The translations under genes and the position numbers were made by a program. The notes below the pieces were generated by a model. The model saw only the letters and a program-made list of their open reading frames with translations, made no database searches and had not been told where the DNA came from. A stretch of 64,000 nucleotides of DNA from Rhodospirillaceae bacterium UBA1479 (GTDB lineage: Bacteria; Pseudomonadota; Alphaproteobacteria; Rhodospirillales; Casp-alpha2): positions 412,877-476,876 of the forward strand of contig DCRZ01000001.1 of assembly GCA_002325375.1 (NCBI GenBank), in the 5' to 3' direction. Positions 52,215 to 61,669 of this stretch are shown here, piece after piece (position 1 is the stretch's first letter; every line of letters starts with the position of its first letter).

Positions 52215-54239
52215 ATGACGGCTCCAGACAACGGTTCGAGCGTGGCCGCGCAAGCGTCGGCCACCCCTGCCGTATCCCATCAAGACATGGCGAATGCCAT
52301 CCGATTCCTTTCCGCCGATGCCGTGCAAAGGGCCAATTCCGGCCATCCGGGCATGCCCATGGGCATGGCCGATGCGGCGACGGTGTTGTTCACCCGGTTC
52401 CTGAAGTTCGATGCGTCGGACCCAAAATGGCCGGATCGTGACCGCTTCGTGCTGTCGGCCGGCCACGGGTCGATGCTGCTCTATAGCCTGCTGCATCTGA
52501 CCGGCTATCCGGGCATGCCCATGAGCGAGCTGGAGAACTTCCGCCAGTTGGGCTCCAAGACCGCGGGCCATCCCGAATACGGCCACGCGCCGGGGATCGA
52601 GACGACGACCGGGCCGCTGGGGCAGGGTATCGCCACCGCCGTCGGCATGGCGCTGGCGGAACGGCTGCATAACGCGCGCTTCGGCGACGCCCTGGTCGAT
52701 CACCATACATATGTCATCGCCGGCGACGGCTGCCTGATGGAAGGCATCAGCCACGAAGCCATTTCCATGGCCGGGCACCTGAAGCTGGGTAAGCTCATCG
52801 TGTTGTGGGACGACAACCGTATTTCCATCGACGGCGGTACGGACCTGTCCGTGTCCGACGACCAGATGGCGCGCTTCACGGCGTCGGGCTGGGACGTGCA
52901 GGCGGTCGACGGCCACGATCCGGACGCCGTCGCGGCAGCCATCGAAAAGGCGCGGGGGACGAATACACCCTCCATGATCGCTTGCCGCACCATCATCGGT
53001 TACGGCTCTCCCAACAAGCAGGGGACCTCGGGCACCCATGGAGCGCCGCTCGGCGACGACGAACTCGTCCTGGCGCGGGAAAAGATGGGCTGGCCCCATG
53101 CGCCGTTCACGATTCCAGACGACGTGTTGAACGCCTGGCGCGCCGCCGGCAACCGGGGCGCGGAAGTTCGCGCCGGGTGGCAGGGCCGTCTTGACGGGTC
53201 CAAGGACAAGGCCGCGTTCGAGCGCGGCGTGGCCGGAACGCTGCCCGAAGGCTGGAAACAGGCGGTTCTCGATTACAAGAAGGCCGTTGTCGAGGAGGCC
53301 CCGAAATGGGCGACCCGGCAGGCGTCGGGCAAATTTCTCGACCTGCTCTGCGCCGCCGTTCCCGACCTGATCGGCGGCTCCGCCGACCTGACCGGCTCGG
53401 TCAACACCAAGGCCAAGGGGCTGGAGCCCATCACACCCGACGATTTCTCGGGCCGCTATATGTACTACGGCGTGCGCGAGCACGGCATGGCCGCGGCCAT
53501 GAACGGCATGGCCCTGCACGGCGGGTTCATTCCCTACGGCGGGACGTTCCTGGTGTTCGCCGATTACATGCGCGGTGCCATGCGTCTGTCGGCGCTGATG
53601 GAACAGCGTGTGGTCTATGTGCTGACCCACGATTCCATCGGTCTCGGCGAAGACGGGCCGACCCACCAGCCGGTGGAAACTCTGGCCAGTCTGCGCGCCA
53701 TGCCCAACTTCGCCGTGTTCCGGCCCTGCGACCCGATCGAGACCGCGGAATGCTGGGAACTGGCGGTGGAGCGGTTTGACGGTCCGTCCGGCATGGTGCT
53801 GACGCGCCAGGGCGTGCCGCTGCTGCGCACGGATGCGGGGGCCGAGAACAAGTCCGCGAAAGGCGCCTATGTCCTGGCCGAGGCCGAGGGTACCCGCAAG
53901 GTGACATTGATGGCGACGGGCTCGGAAGTGTCCATCGCCATGGCGGCGCGGGATATGCTGCAGGCCGACGGAATTGGTGCTGCGGTTGTTTCCATGCCGT
54001 CGTGGGAACTGTTCGAGGAACAGGACCAGGCCTACCGGGACAAAGTGCTTGGCCCGGGCACGGTGCGGGTCGCGGTCGAAGCCGCAATCCGCATGGGTTG
54101 GGACCGCTACATCGGTTCGGACGGCGGGTTCGTCGGCATGACAGGGTTCGGCGCTTCGGCGCCGGCGGGTGAGCTGTACAAGCATTTCGGCATTACGGCG
54201 GATGCCGTGGTCGCCGAAGCCAAATCACGGATCAACTAG
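52215..54239 (+). CDS. tkt: Transketolase
   Basis: The 674-residue enzyme transfers two-carbon units in the pentose phosphate and Calvin pathways using thiamine diphosphate. It shows the N-terminal SADAVQRANSGHPGMPMGMADAA, the ThDP motif GDGCLMEGISHEA...DDNRISIDG, and the central DSIGLGEDGPTHQPVE. The ATG at 52215 follows CAGGAGA. The fba gene begins 26 bases after its stop and rpe follows, forming a sugar-phosphate operon. Confidence 0.97.
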   Translation: MTAPDNGSSVAAQASATPAVSHQDMANAIRFLSADAVQRANSGHPGMPMGMADAATVLFTRFLKFDASDPKWPDRDRFVLSAGHGSMLLYSLLHLTGYPGMPMSELENFRQLGSKTAGHPEYGHAPGIETTTGPLGQGIATAVGMALAERLHNARFGDALVDHHTYVIAGDGCLMEGISHEAISMAGHLKLGKLIVLWDDNRISIDGGTDLSVSDDQMARFTASGWDVQAVDGHDPDAVAAAIEKARGTNTPSMIACRTIIGYGSPNKQGTSGTHGAPLGDDELVLAREKMGWPHAPFTIPDDVLNAWRAAGNRGAEVRAGWQGRLDGSKDKAAFERGVAGTLPEGWKQAVLDYKKAVVEEAPKWATRQASGKFLDLLCAAVPDLIGGSADLTGSVNTKAKGLEPITPDDFSGRYMYYGVREHGMAAAMNGMALHGGFIPYGGTFLVFADYMRGAMRLSALMEQRVVYVLTHDSIGLGEDGPTHQPVETLASLRAMPNFAVFRPCDPIETAECWELAVERFDGPSGMVLTRQGVPLLRTDAGAENKSAKGAYVLAEAEGTRKVTLMATGSEVSIAMAARDMLQADGIGAAVVSMPSWELFEEQDQAYRDKVLGPGTVRVAVEAAIRMGWDRYIGSDGGFVGMTGFGASAPAGELYKHFGITADAVVAEAKSRIN

Positions 54240-54265
54240 GGATAACGCAGGGGCACAGGGGACGA

Positions 54266-55291
54266 ATGATGAACCTTGATGTTTTGGCCGCCACAGCGCG
54301 GGAAATGGTCGACAATCACCGGGGGCTTCTGGCCGCCGACGAAAGCACGGGCACGATCAAGAAACGGTTCGATTCCATCGGGGTCGAGTCCACGGAAACG
54401 GTGCGCCGCGATTACCGCGAACTGCTGTTCCGCACCAAGGGCATCGGCAAGTTCATTTCCGGCGCCATTCTGTATGACGAAACCATCCGCCAGAAGGCAG
54501 ACGACGGCACCACCCTGGTGCAGCTGCTGCAGGCGGAAAACGTCATTCCGGGGATCAAGGTCGACGGCGGCGCCAAGACGCTGCCCGGCAGCCCGAATGA
54601 GAAACTGACCGAAGGGCTCGACGGCCTGCCGGAACGGGTCGCCGAATACGTCACGCTGGGGGCGCGGTTCGCCAAATGGCGCGCGGTCATCACCATCGGT
54701 GACGGCATGCCGTCCGATTACTGCATCCACACCAACGCCCATGCGCTGGCGCGTTATGCCCGCATCTGCCAGGAAGGCGGGCTGGTGCCGATCGTCGAAC
54801 CGGAAGTCCTGATGGATGGAAAGCACACCATCGACGTCTGCGAAGCGGTCACGACCAGGACCCTGGAAGCGGTCTATCACGAGCTTTACCTTCAGGGCGT
54901 GCAGCTTGAAGGCACGATCTTGAAGCCGAACATGATCATTTCGGCATCGGACTGCCCGAGCCAAGCTTCGACGGATGAGATCGCCGCGCGCACGGTGAAG
55001 GTGCTGAAGCGCTGCGTGCCGACGGCCGTGCCGGGGATCATGTTCCTGTCCGGCGGCCAGTCGGAAGAGGAAGCGACCCGCAACCTCAACGCCATGAACG
55101 CCAATCACGGCCCGCTGCCCTGGGCGCTCAGCTATTCCTATGGCCGCGCCTTGCAGCAGAGTGCGCTGAAGGCCTGGAAGGGCGAGGCCGGAAACGTGCC
55201 CGCCGCTCAGGCCGCGTTGCTGAAGCGCGCGCAGTTGAACAGCGCCGCTTGCGCCGGAACCTACGCCGGCGAAGCGGAGAAAGCCGCCTAA
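54266..55291 (+). CDS. fba: Class I fructose-bisphosphate aldolase
   Basis: A Schiff-base (class I) aldolase of 341 residues, cleaving fructose 1,6-bisphosphate to triose phosphates. Signatures are GLLAADESTGTIKKRF, the Schiff-base lysine in GTILKPNMII and the late SGGQSEEEAT. Bacterial cbb operons more often carry class II enzymes, so a class I form between tkt and rpe is of interest. It starts ATG at 54266 (AGGGGACG upstream), 26 bases after tkt; rpe starts 15 bases after its stop. Confidence 0.96.
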   Translation: MMNLDVLAATAREMVDNHRGLLAADESTGTIKKRFDSIGVESTETVRRDYRELLFRTKGIGKFISGAILYDETIRQKADDGTTLVQLLQAENVIPGIKVDGGAKTLPGSPNEKLTEGLDGLPERVAEYVTLGARFAKWRAVITIGDGMPSDYCIHTNAHALARYARICQEGGLVPIVEPEVLMDGKHTIDVCEAVTTRTLEAVYHELYLQGVQLEGTILKPNMIISASDCPSQASTDEIAARTVKVLKRCVPTAVPGIMFLSGGQSEEEATRNLNAMNANHGPLPWALSYSYGRALQQSALKAWKGEAGNVPAAQAALLKRAQLNSAACAGTYAGEAEKAA

Positions 55292-55306
55292 GGGCGGCGC
55301 AGCGTC

Positions 55307-55963
55307 ATGGGCCGGGACATCAAGATCGCGCCGTCTATCCTGTCCGCCGACTTCGCGCGGCTGGGCGAGGAAATCCGGGCGATCGATGCCGCCGGCTGTG
55401 ACTATGTGCATGTCGACGTCATGGACGGGCATTTCGTGCCCAACCTGACCATCGGCCCCATGGTGGTGAAGGCGATCCGCCCGCATACCGCCAAACCCCT
55501 CGACGTGCACCTGATGATCGACCCGGCGCAGCCGTTCCTAAAGGAATATGCCGACGCCGGGGCCGACATCATCACGGTCCATGCGGAGGCGGACAAGCAC
55601 CTCGACCGCTCGCTCCAGGCGATCAAGGATCTAGGCAAGAAGGCGGGGGTGTCGCTCAATCCCGGCACCAACGAGGCCGCTCTCGAATACGTGCTCGACC
55701 GTCTCGACCTGATCCTGGTGATGTCCGTCAATCCGGGGTTCGGCGGGCAAAGCTTCATGCCGTCGCAATTGCCCAAGATCAAACGCATCCGCGACATGAT
55801 CGGCAATCGGCCCATCGAGCTTGAGGTCGACGGCGGCGTCAACACGGACACCATCAAGTCCGTGGTCGACGCCGGGGCCGACGTTCTGGTTGCCGGCAGT
55901 GCCGTGTTCAAAGGCGACGATTACGCCGCCACGATCGGGGCGCTGCGGACCGCCGCCGCCTGA
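55307..55963 (+). CDS. rpe: Ribulose-phosphate 3-epimerase
   Basis: The 218-residue TIM-barrel enzyme interconverts ribulose 5-phosphate and xylulose 5-phosphate. It begins KIAPSILSADFARLGEEI and shows the catalytic VHVDVMDGHFVPNLT and VMSVNPGFGGQSF segments, with VDGGVNTDTIKSVVDAGAD near the end. It is the last gene of tkt-fba-rpe. Its stop TGA directly abuts the convergent stop TCA of the class II aldolase gene, leaving zero bases between them. Confidence 0.97.
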   Translation: MGRDIKIAPSILSADFARLGEEIRAIDAAGCDYVHVDVMDGHFVPNLTIGPMVVKAIRPHTAKPLDVHLMIDPAQPFLKEYADAGADIITVHAEADKHLDRSLQAIKDLGKKAGVSLNPGTNEAALEYVLDRLDLILVMSVNPGFGGQSFMPSQLPKIKRIRDMIGNRPIELEVDGGVNTDTIKSVVDAGADVLVAGSAVFKGDDYAATIGALRTAAA

Positions 55964-56731
55964 TCAGCTTAGCGGATGGGCCGGCTGTTCCAGGACGGCC
56001 CGCGCGAAATACCGGAACGTGACGTTCATCGCTTCCGGCTTGTGGCGCCAGGCATGGGCAAGTTTGCCCAGTTCCGGATCGACTTCCTTAATTTCCCCCG
56101 CCGCCATGGCCGCCAATTGGATGCGCGCCGCGTGTTCAAAGAAAATCCCCATGACGCAGGCGGATTCGATGGTGTTGCCGGCGCAAAGCTGACCGTGATG
56201 GGCCAGCAGGATCGCGGATTTGTCCCCGATCGCATCGGTGATGATCTCGCCTTCCTCGTCGCCGAACGGCACGCCCGGCCAATGGGGCAGATGCGCGACG
56301 TCATCGAAAAACGCCATCGTATCCATATGGGCGACCTGCAGCGGTTCGCCGATCATCGACAGGGCCGATGAATAGGGCGGATGGGTGTGGACGATGGATT
56401 GCACGTCGGGGCGTGCGCGGTAGACATGGATGTGAAAACGGTTCGCCATGTTCGGCGTGCCCTTGCCTTTGATGACTTTCAGGTCGCCGTCGACGAGAAG
56501 GTAATCGGATGCCGTCACCTGCTCGAACCCCAGCCCGTAGGGCAGGGTCCACATGGTGTCCGGCTCATCCCCCCGCGCCGTGAACTGCCCGGCCAGACCG
56601 CTGCCGTGCCCGTGTGCCGCCAGGATCCGGCAGCCGACGGCCAGGCGCTGTTGTACGGACCAGTCGGGCATCTGTTCGCCGGCAAGGGCGGCGACCATTT
56701 CGTCGATTGCCTGTTCCTGTGTTTGCACCAT
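55964..56731 (-). CDS. Class II aldolase/adducin-family protein
   Basis: A 255-residue zinc-dependent aldolase-fold protein. The zinc ligands appear as HTHPPYSSALS (His-x-His) and LLAHHGQLCAG. It belongs to the AraD/FucA/adducin group, which includes sugar-phosphate epimerases and aldolases; the substrate cannot be fixed. The ATG at 56731 follows AGGAGG; the 27 extra upstream codons lie in the promoter. It is divergent from a FadR-type regulator, with an operator-like repeat between, so it is the likely target. Confidence 0.9.
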   Translation of the reverse strand: MVQTQEQAIDEMVAALAGEQMPDWSVQQRLAVGCRILAAHGHGSGLAGQFTARGDEPDTMWTLPYGLGFEQVTASDYLLVDGDLKVIKGKGTPNMANRFHIHVYRARPDVQSIVHTHPPYSSALSMIGEPLQVAHMDTMAFFDDVAHLPHWPGVPFGDEEGEIITDAIGDKSAILLAHHGQLCAGNTIESACVMGIFFEHAARIQLAAMAAGEIKEVDPELGKLAHAWRHKPEAMNVTFRYFARAVLEQPAHPLS

Positions 56732-56816
56732 CGTTGGGGCCTCCTGTGCGTTGAATGGGGGGGTCGAATGGGATGGGACGGCCGAGACCGATGGGAAAAG
56801 GTATCTCTCCATTTAA

Positions 56817-56833
56817 AATTGGGCAACCCAATT
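56817..56833. promoter_or_regulatory. Inverted-repeat operator between the aldolase and FadR-type regulator genes
   Basis: AATTGGGCAACCCAATT has perfect 7-base arms around CAA. It lies between the divergent starts at 56731 and 56930, in an AT-rich 198-base gap. A second, weaker repeat GATATGGATATC is at 56858-56869. Confidence 0.6.
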
Positions 56834-56929
56834 ATCTATCTATTCCATTTTTTGTTTGATATGGATATCTGTAGGACGACGCAACGCGCGGGTGATTCCA
56901 CCCGCCCGGTCGAATTGACGGAGAACGCC

Positions 56930-57670
56930 ATGGTGCTCGAAACCCCAGAGAAAGCGGATGCCGTTCTGTCGTTTTCCCCGGTCAAGGCGGTCCTCCGTCA
57001 TCAGTCGATCATCGAGCAGATCATGGGACTGATCGAGTCCGGCGCCTTGCAGGTGGGGGACAAATTCCCGCCCGAGCGGGTGCTGGCGGACCGTTGGCAG
57101 GTCAGCCGGCCGGTGCTGCGCGAGGCCTTCCGCGTGCTGCAATCGCAAGGGATTGTCGAAAGCCGCCACGGCGACGGGCGTTATGTGCGCTCTGTCCGGG
57201 CGCTGGATGCCAACGATCTGCGTCGCCGACATCTGATCGACCGGCGCCAGTCCCTGTTGCAGATCTGGGAAGTGCGCACCTTGTTGGAGGTCCAGGCCGC
57301 GCGCCTGGCGGCGGTCAATGCCAGCGAGGAACAAATCCGGGCGATTGAGCGCCCGATCATCCTGATGGGCGAAATGGCGGCTCCCGACTCTCGGGAGACT
57401 GATCTGAATATGGAAATCCATACCGCCGTCGCCCTGGCCTCGGGCAACGACTATCTGGCTCAGATGATCCTCATGGCGCTTGAGGAATACCGCGCCCTCG
57501 ATTTCAAGGAAGCCGTGCCGATCGAAGAATGGAAGGGGCTTCAGGAAGAACATTGGCCGATCGCCAGGGCGATCCGGTCCCGATCCGCCGAACGTGCGGG
57601 TACCGTGATGACCCAGCACTTTGAAGACCTGAAACGGGCCCTCGACAAGTGGTCCGGACCAACCAACTAA
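56930..57670 (+). CDS. FadR/GntR-family transcriptional regulator
   Basis: A 246-residue regulator with an N-terminal winged helix-turn-helix (about 25-90; KFPPERVLADRWQVSRPVLREAFRVLQSQGIV, cut) and a C-terminal all-helical FCD ligand domain (about 110-240; NMEIHTAVALASGNDYL). FadR-type members respond to organic acids or sugar acids, often with a metal in the FCD. The ATG at 56930 follows GACGGAGAACG. It is divergent from the class II aldolase and followed after 12 bases by a GST gene, suggesting a small catabolic unit. Confidence 0.9.
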   Translation: MVLETPEKADAVLSFSPVKAVLRHQSIIEQIMGLIESGALQVGDKFPPERVLADRWQVSRPVLREAFRVLQSQGIVESRHGDGRYVRSVRALDANDLRRRHLIDRRQSLLQIWEVRTLLEVQAARLAAVNASEEQIRAIERPIILMGEMAAPDSRETDLNMEIHTAVALASGNDYLAQMILMALEEYRALDFKEAVPIEEWKGLQEEHWPIARAIRSRSAERAGTVMTQHFEDLKRALDKWSGPTN

Positions 57671-57682
57671 AGGATCGGAAAC

Positions 57683-58336
57683 ATGACCATCAAACTTTAT
57701 TCCCGATATCGGAACTCGGCCGGGCAGCGGGTTCGAACCACTCTGAACCTGAAAAAGGTGCCCTACGATTATATCGCTGTCGAAAACATGCAGTCCGACG
57801 ACTATCAGCGCGTCAATCCGCAGAGGCTTTTGCCTGCGCTTGAAATCGATGGCCGGGTCTTCAGCCAATCGACGGCGATCATCGATTGGTTGGAACGGAC
57901 CTATCCGGACCCGTCCGTTTACCCGCAGGACCCGAAGGACCGGATGGACGCCATTTCATTTTCCCAATTCATCGCCTGTGAAATCCACCCCATTCACAAC
58001 CACCGGGTCCGCGATTACCTGACCGACGAGGAAGGTTGGAGCGAAGACAAATCCATGGGCTGGTATTCCCATTGGATCACCGCCGGTCTGACGACGCTGG
58101 AGACGATGTTGCGGCAACGGCCGCGCAAGACGACGTTCTGTTACGGCGAAAGCCCGAGCGTTGCCGACATCTATCTGGTTCCGGTGCTGTTCAACGCGCG
58201 CTGGTACGGCTTTGCGCTGGATAAATTCCCCCTGATCCTGGGGATCGACGCCGCCTGTGCCGAACTGGAGGCCTTTCGTCTGGCAGGGCCGGAAAGGCAA
58301 CCGGATTATCCCGGGCCAAACCCCGAACACCGCTAG
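57683..58336 (+). CDS. Glutathione S-transferase, maleylacetoacetate isomerase-like (zeta-type)
   Basis: The 217-residue protein has the GST thioredoxin-like N-domain (SAGQRVRTTLNLKKVPYDYI, then VNPQRLLPALEIDGRVFSQSTAIIDWLERTYPDP) and a helical C-domain with the QFIACEIHPIHNHRV signature of MaiA zeta-class enzymes. Maleylacetoacetate isomerase works in tyrosine and gentisate breakdown; no partner genes are present here, so the reaction is inferred by family. It lies 12 bases after the FadR-type regulator. Confidence 0.88.
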   Translation: MTIKLYSRYRNSAGQRVRTTLNLKKVPYDYIAVENMQSDDYQRVNPQRLLPALEIDGRVFSQSTAIIDWLERTYPDPSVYPQDPKDRMDAISFSQFIACEIHPIHNHRVRDYLTDEEGWSEDKSMGWYSHWITAGLTTLETMLRQRPRKTTFCYGESPSVADIYLVPVLFNARWYGFALDKFPLILGIDAACAELEAFRLAGPERQPDYPGPNPEHR

Positions 58337-58388
58337 TTCTCAAGGCCCGGTCCTGGCGGCACGCGCTTGATGATGCGGGAAAAGGTGA

Positions 58389-58895
58389 TCAGCAGATCGC
58401 GTCGAGTTGCGCGTCGCTCAGGTTGCCGGGCACGATGGTGATCGGCACGCGCAGGCGTCCGGCCTGTTTCTCGACCAGCAGTTCGATCAGCGGTCCCGGG
58501 CCTTCGTTGCCGGTGGCAGCGCCGAGGACGAGGAGGGCGATGTTCTGTTCCTCGTCGATCAGCTTGATCAGTTCCTCGGCGACCTTGCCCTCACGGATAT
58601 AGACCGGCGGAATCTTGCCCGTGATGCGTTGCACCACCGAGGCCACGGCCTGCACCATTTCCTCGGCTTCCTCGCGGGCTTCCTCACGCATGCGCTCACC
58701 GATCGCCATCCAATGCTGGAATTCGGCGGGTTCGGTCACGTAAAGCAGGGCCACACGGCGGTTGGCGTTGCGCGCCCGCAGGCTGGCAAAGCGCACGGCG
58801 CGGGACATTTCCTCGGATCGGTCGACGACACAGAGGAACGTCAGCTGATCGTCGTCCGGCAGGTCGGCGCCGGTCGGCTGTTTGGCGTCGGTCAT
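58389..58895 (-). CDS. Universal stress protein (UspA family)
   Basis: A single-Usp-domain protein of 168 residues. It starts with the strand LTFLCVVDRSEEMSRAVRFA and ends GAATGNEGPGPLIELLVEKQ...RVPITIVPG, where the Gly-rich segment resembles the ATP-binding loop but lacks the full G-2X-G-9X-G spacing. A charged coiled helix (about 60-95) lies between. It starts with an AAGGGATAA site. Its start lies four bases after the TIGR02186 gene stop, so it is the last gene of the TSUP-TIGR02186-usp operon. Confidence 0.88.
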   Translation of the reverse strand: MTDAKQPTGADLPDDDQLTFLCVVDRSEEMSRAVRFASLRARNANRRVALLYVTEPAEFQHWMAIGERMREEAREEAEEMVQAVASVVQRITGKIPPVYIREGKVAEELIKLIDEEQNIALLVLGAATGNEGPGPLIELLVEKQAGRLRVPITIVPGNLSDAQLDAIC

Positions 58896-58899
58896 CGGA

Positions 58900-59646
58900 T
58901 TATCCCTTTCGGAATGCCGCGTTCGCCGCCCATCCTGCCACCACGGCGATGATCACGGCAAGCACGCCGTAGGCCAGCGAGTAGCGGTGGGCGAGATCGT
59001 AGACCTGGGCCTCGACCCCGAACTTGCGCACGGTCAGCAGTGTCGTTGCCGTCGATTGCAGTTTGTTGTCGCGGAACAGGTAGACCTCGATGGTGAAGGT
59101 GCCGACCGAGACGTTGGCCGGAAACCGCAGGCGTGTGCGGAAAAGCTGTTCGGACAGGAACACCACGTTGTCCGGCTTGGTCATATACAGGCCGATGCGC
59201 TGCAGGTTGCGAATCAAGCCTTCGCGGAAATCATAGGGGGCTTCGGGAAGCAGTTTGCCCGACACCTTGGCGCGCAGGTCAAGATTTGGCAGCCCGATCT
59301 GCAGACGGTCGGCGTCCTCCGGGTTCATGAATTCCTTGAGCGGGCGGTTGCTGGCGATGCGGTAATAGGACGGCACCTTGTCGAACACCAGCTCGTCGCG
59401 GTTGACCCACACGCCCAGCACCTTTTCCTTGCGGCGCACGACCTCGTCCCGGGCCGGGCCGCGCACGACAACAACCAGGTCGCCGGCCTGTTTCACCGCG
59501 CCATAGAGCAACAGGTCCGTGCCTGTGAACCCGGTCGTGATCGACACGATGGGGTCCGTCAGGTCGATGGTGATGTCGCGGGCCTGGGCGCGGTCGGGCA
59601 GGGTGAGCGCCAGCAGGATGGTCAGGAAGGGGATTAATTGTCGCAT
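58900..59646 (-). CDS. TIGR02186-family membrane protein of unknown function
   Basis: The 248-residue protein has a signal peptide (LIPFLTILLALTLPDRAQA) and a strand-rich periplasmic domain (ITIDLTDPIVSITTGFTGTDLLLYG, and VVVVRGPARDEVVRRKEKV). A C-terminal membrane anchor ends the protein (YGVLAVIIAVVAGWAANAAF). It matches the TIGR02186 pattern found next to TauE-type transporter genes in alphaproteobacteria. Its ATG lies two bases after the stop of the TSUP gene at 59649, so it is coupled. A role in transport or in sulfur-compound sensing is inferred from neighbours only. Confidence 0.85.
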   Translation of the reverse strand: MRQLIPFLTILLALTLPDRAQARDITIDLTDPIVSITTGFTGTDLLLYGAVKQAGDLVVVVRGPARDEVVRRKEKVLGVWVNRDELVFDKVPSYYRIASNRPLKEFMNPEDADRLQIGLPNLDLRAKVSGKLLPEAPYDFREGLIRNLQRIGLYMTKPDNVVFLSEQLFRTRLRFPANVSVGTFTIEVYLFRDNKLQSTATTLLTVRKFGVEAQVYDLAHRYSLAYGVLAVIIAVVAGWAANAAFRKG

Positions 59647-59648
59647 TG

Positions 59649-60560
59649 TCAGTGCCCCGCCAAGCCGATGGAGTAAAGATCCACGGGCGTCGCGACCAGG
59701 TCGTAGGTCAGCTTGGCGCAAACCGCGAGCACGATCAGCGCCAGCATGCCGCGCAGTTGTTCGCCGCGGATGCGTCCGCCGAACCGTGCGCCGAACTGGG
59801 CCCCGATGACGCCGCCGAACAGCAGGATCAGGGCCAGCACCACGTCCACGGTCTGGTTGGTCACCGATTGCAGCACGGTGACGTTGGCGGTGACGAAGAT
59901 GATCTGGAACAGGGAGGTTCCGACGACGACCGACGTCGGCATGCCGAGCAGATAGATCATGGCCGGGACCATGACGAAGCCGCCGCCGACCCCCATGATG
60001 GCGGCCAAAAGACCCACGAAGACGCCGACGCCGAGCGGCAGTAGGGCGCTGATGTACAGGCGCGAGCGGCGGAACCGCATCTTGAACGGCAGCCCGTGCA
60101 GCCAGTTGTGCGTGTGCTGGCGGCGCGGCACGTCGCGTTTGCGCGCCATAATCGCCCGCATGCTTTCGACCAGCATCAGGAAGCCGATGATCGACAGGAA
60201 CACGACGTAGCAAAGTTTGATGACCAGATCGACCTGGCCCAGTTCGCGCAGCACGGTGAACAGCCAGACCCCGACCGACGAGCCGATGACGCCGCCGACC
60301 AGAAGTACCATGCCCATTTTCAGGTCGACGTTGCCGCGTTTCCAATGGGCCAGTACGCCGGACACGGATGCGGCCACGATCTGGTTGGCCTCGGTCGCCA
60401 CGGCGACGGCGGGTGGAATGCCGGTGAAGATGAGCAACGGGGTCATCAGGAAGCCGCCGCCCACGCCGAAAAGCCCGGAAAGAAACCCCACGCCTGCGCC
60501 CATGCCGAAAATCGCGAATGCGTTGACCGACATCTCGGCGATGGGGAGGTAGATATCCAA
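59649..60560 (-). CDS. TSUP family transporter (TauE/SafE), copy A
   Basis: A 303-residue TSUP protein with about eight or nine membrane segments in two repeats. The first begins VGFLSGLFGVGGGFLMTPLL and the second AAIMGVGGGFVMVPAMIYLLGM. The central HTHNWLHGLPFKMRFRRSRLYISALLP (cut) linker is shared almost unchanged with copy B at 60755. It starts with TTG (GGGATACAGAG upstream). It heads an operon with the TIGR02186 gene and a Usp gene. Substrate is likely a sulfur oxyanion or related compound, by family. Confidence 0.9.
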   Translation of the reverse strand: MDIYLPIAEMSVNAFAIFGMGAGVGFLSGLFGVGGGFLMTPLLIFTGIPPAVAVATEANQIVAASVSGVLAHWKRGNVDLKMGMVLLVGGVIGSSVGVWLFTVLRELGQVDLVIKLCYVVFLSIIGFLMLVESMRAIMARKRDVPRRQHTHNWLHGLPFKMRFRRSRLYISALLPLGVGVFVGLLAAIMGVGGGFVMVPAMIYLLGMPTSVVVGTSLFQIIFVTANVTVLQSVTNQTVDVVLALILLFGGVIGAQFGARFGGRIRGEQLRGMLALIVLAVCAKLTYDLVATPVDLYSIGLAGH

Positions 60561-60754
60561 CTCTGTATCCCGGTGGGCTTAGCGCGAAAATGCAGCGGGC
60601 CAAGTTTGTAACCGCGTGAAATTACAAGGAAATCCTGTGCCCTTAGAGGAAGTAATAATATAGCACTCTGCACTGTAAAACCCTTAATTTGCTCTAGAGC
60701 GGCGATTTTCTCGAAATCGGGACAGAATTCGTCACCACATCTGCCGGACAGGGG

Positions 60755-61669
60755 TCAATAGCGGGCGACTTCGGCGATGGAGAACAGATCGGCCGGCTGC
60801 AGAACAAGTTCGTAAGTCAGCTTGGCGCAGACGCCGAGAACGATCAGCGCCAACAGCCCGCGCAGCTGTTCACCCTGCATCTTTGCCCCCAGGCGGGCGC
60901 CGAACTGGGCGCCGAGCACGCCGCCGATCAGCAGGATCAGCGCCAGCACGATGTCCACCGTCTGGTTGGTCGCCGACTGCAGAATGGTCACGTTGGCCGA
61001 AACGAAGATGATCTGGAACAGGGACGTGCCGACCACCACCGCCGTCGGCATGCCCAGGACGTAGATCATCGCGGGGACCATGACGAAGCCGCCGCCCACG
61101 CCCATGATTCCGGCCAGAAGGCCGACGAACAGGCCGACGGCAAGCGGCGGCAGGGCGCTGATGTACAGTCTGGAACGGCGGAACCGGACCTTGAACGGCA
61201 GGCCGTGCAGCCAATTGTGCATATGGTCGCGACGGGACTGGTTCTTCTTCTTGCGCATCATGGCGCGCGCACTTTCCACCAGCATCAGACCGCCGATAAT
61301 CGCCAGGAACAGCACGTAGCAGAGGCGGATGACAAGGTCGATATGACCCTGTTCGCGCAGCACGGTGAACAGCCAGACCCCGACCGATGATCCAACGACG
61401 CCGCCGACCAGAAGAAATCCGCCCATGCGGAAGTCGACGTTGCCGCGTTTCCAATGGGCCAGCACCCCGGAAATCGACGCGGCGACGATCAGGGTTGCCC
61501 CGGTCGCCACGGCCACGGCCGAAGGGATGCCGATGAAGAACAGCAGCGGTGTCATCAGGAACCCGCCGCCGACTCCGAACAGGCCAGACAGGAGTCCCAC
61601 ACCGGCGCCGACCGCCAAAATAAGAGGGACGTTCACCGACATTTCGGCGATGGGCATATAGATATCCAA
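60755..61669 (-). CDS. TSUP family transporter (TauE/SafE), copy B
   Basis: A 304-residue close paralogue of copy A. Long stretches are identical, including MDIY-PIAEMSVN at the start, SGVLAHWKRGNVD, VVGTSLFQIIFV and the HNWLHGLPFK linker, so a tandem duplication is evident. It starts with TTG preceded by AGGAAG. It lies alone, 194 bases upstream of copy A, with its own promoter side facing tusA. Divergent residues at the ends (AEVARY versus IGLAGH) suggest the copies are specialising. Confidence 0.9.
   Translation of the reverse strand: MDIYMPIAEMSVNVPLILAVGAGVGLLSGLFGVGGGFLMTPLLFFIGIPSAVAVATGATLIVAASISGVLAHWKRGNVDFRMGGFLLVGGVVGSSVGVWLFTVLREQGHIDLVIRLCYVLFLAIIGGLMLVESARAMMRKKKNQSRRDHMHNWLHGLPFKVRFRRSRLYISALPPLAVGLFVGLLAGIMGVGGGFVMVPAMIYVLGMPTAVVVGTSLFQIIFVSANVTILQSATNQTVDIVLALILLIGGVLGAQFGARLGAKMQGEQLRGLLALIVLGVCAKLTYELVLQPADLFSIAEVARY

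Noticed and set aside
59647..60603. Extension of the TIGR02186 frame upstream through the TSUP gene
   Set aside because: Signal peptide and ATG at 59646 mark the true start; the upstream part is Arg-rich shadow of the TSUP gene.
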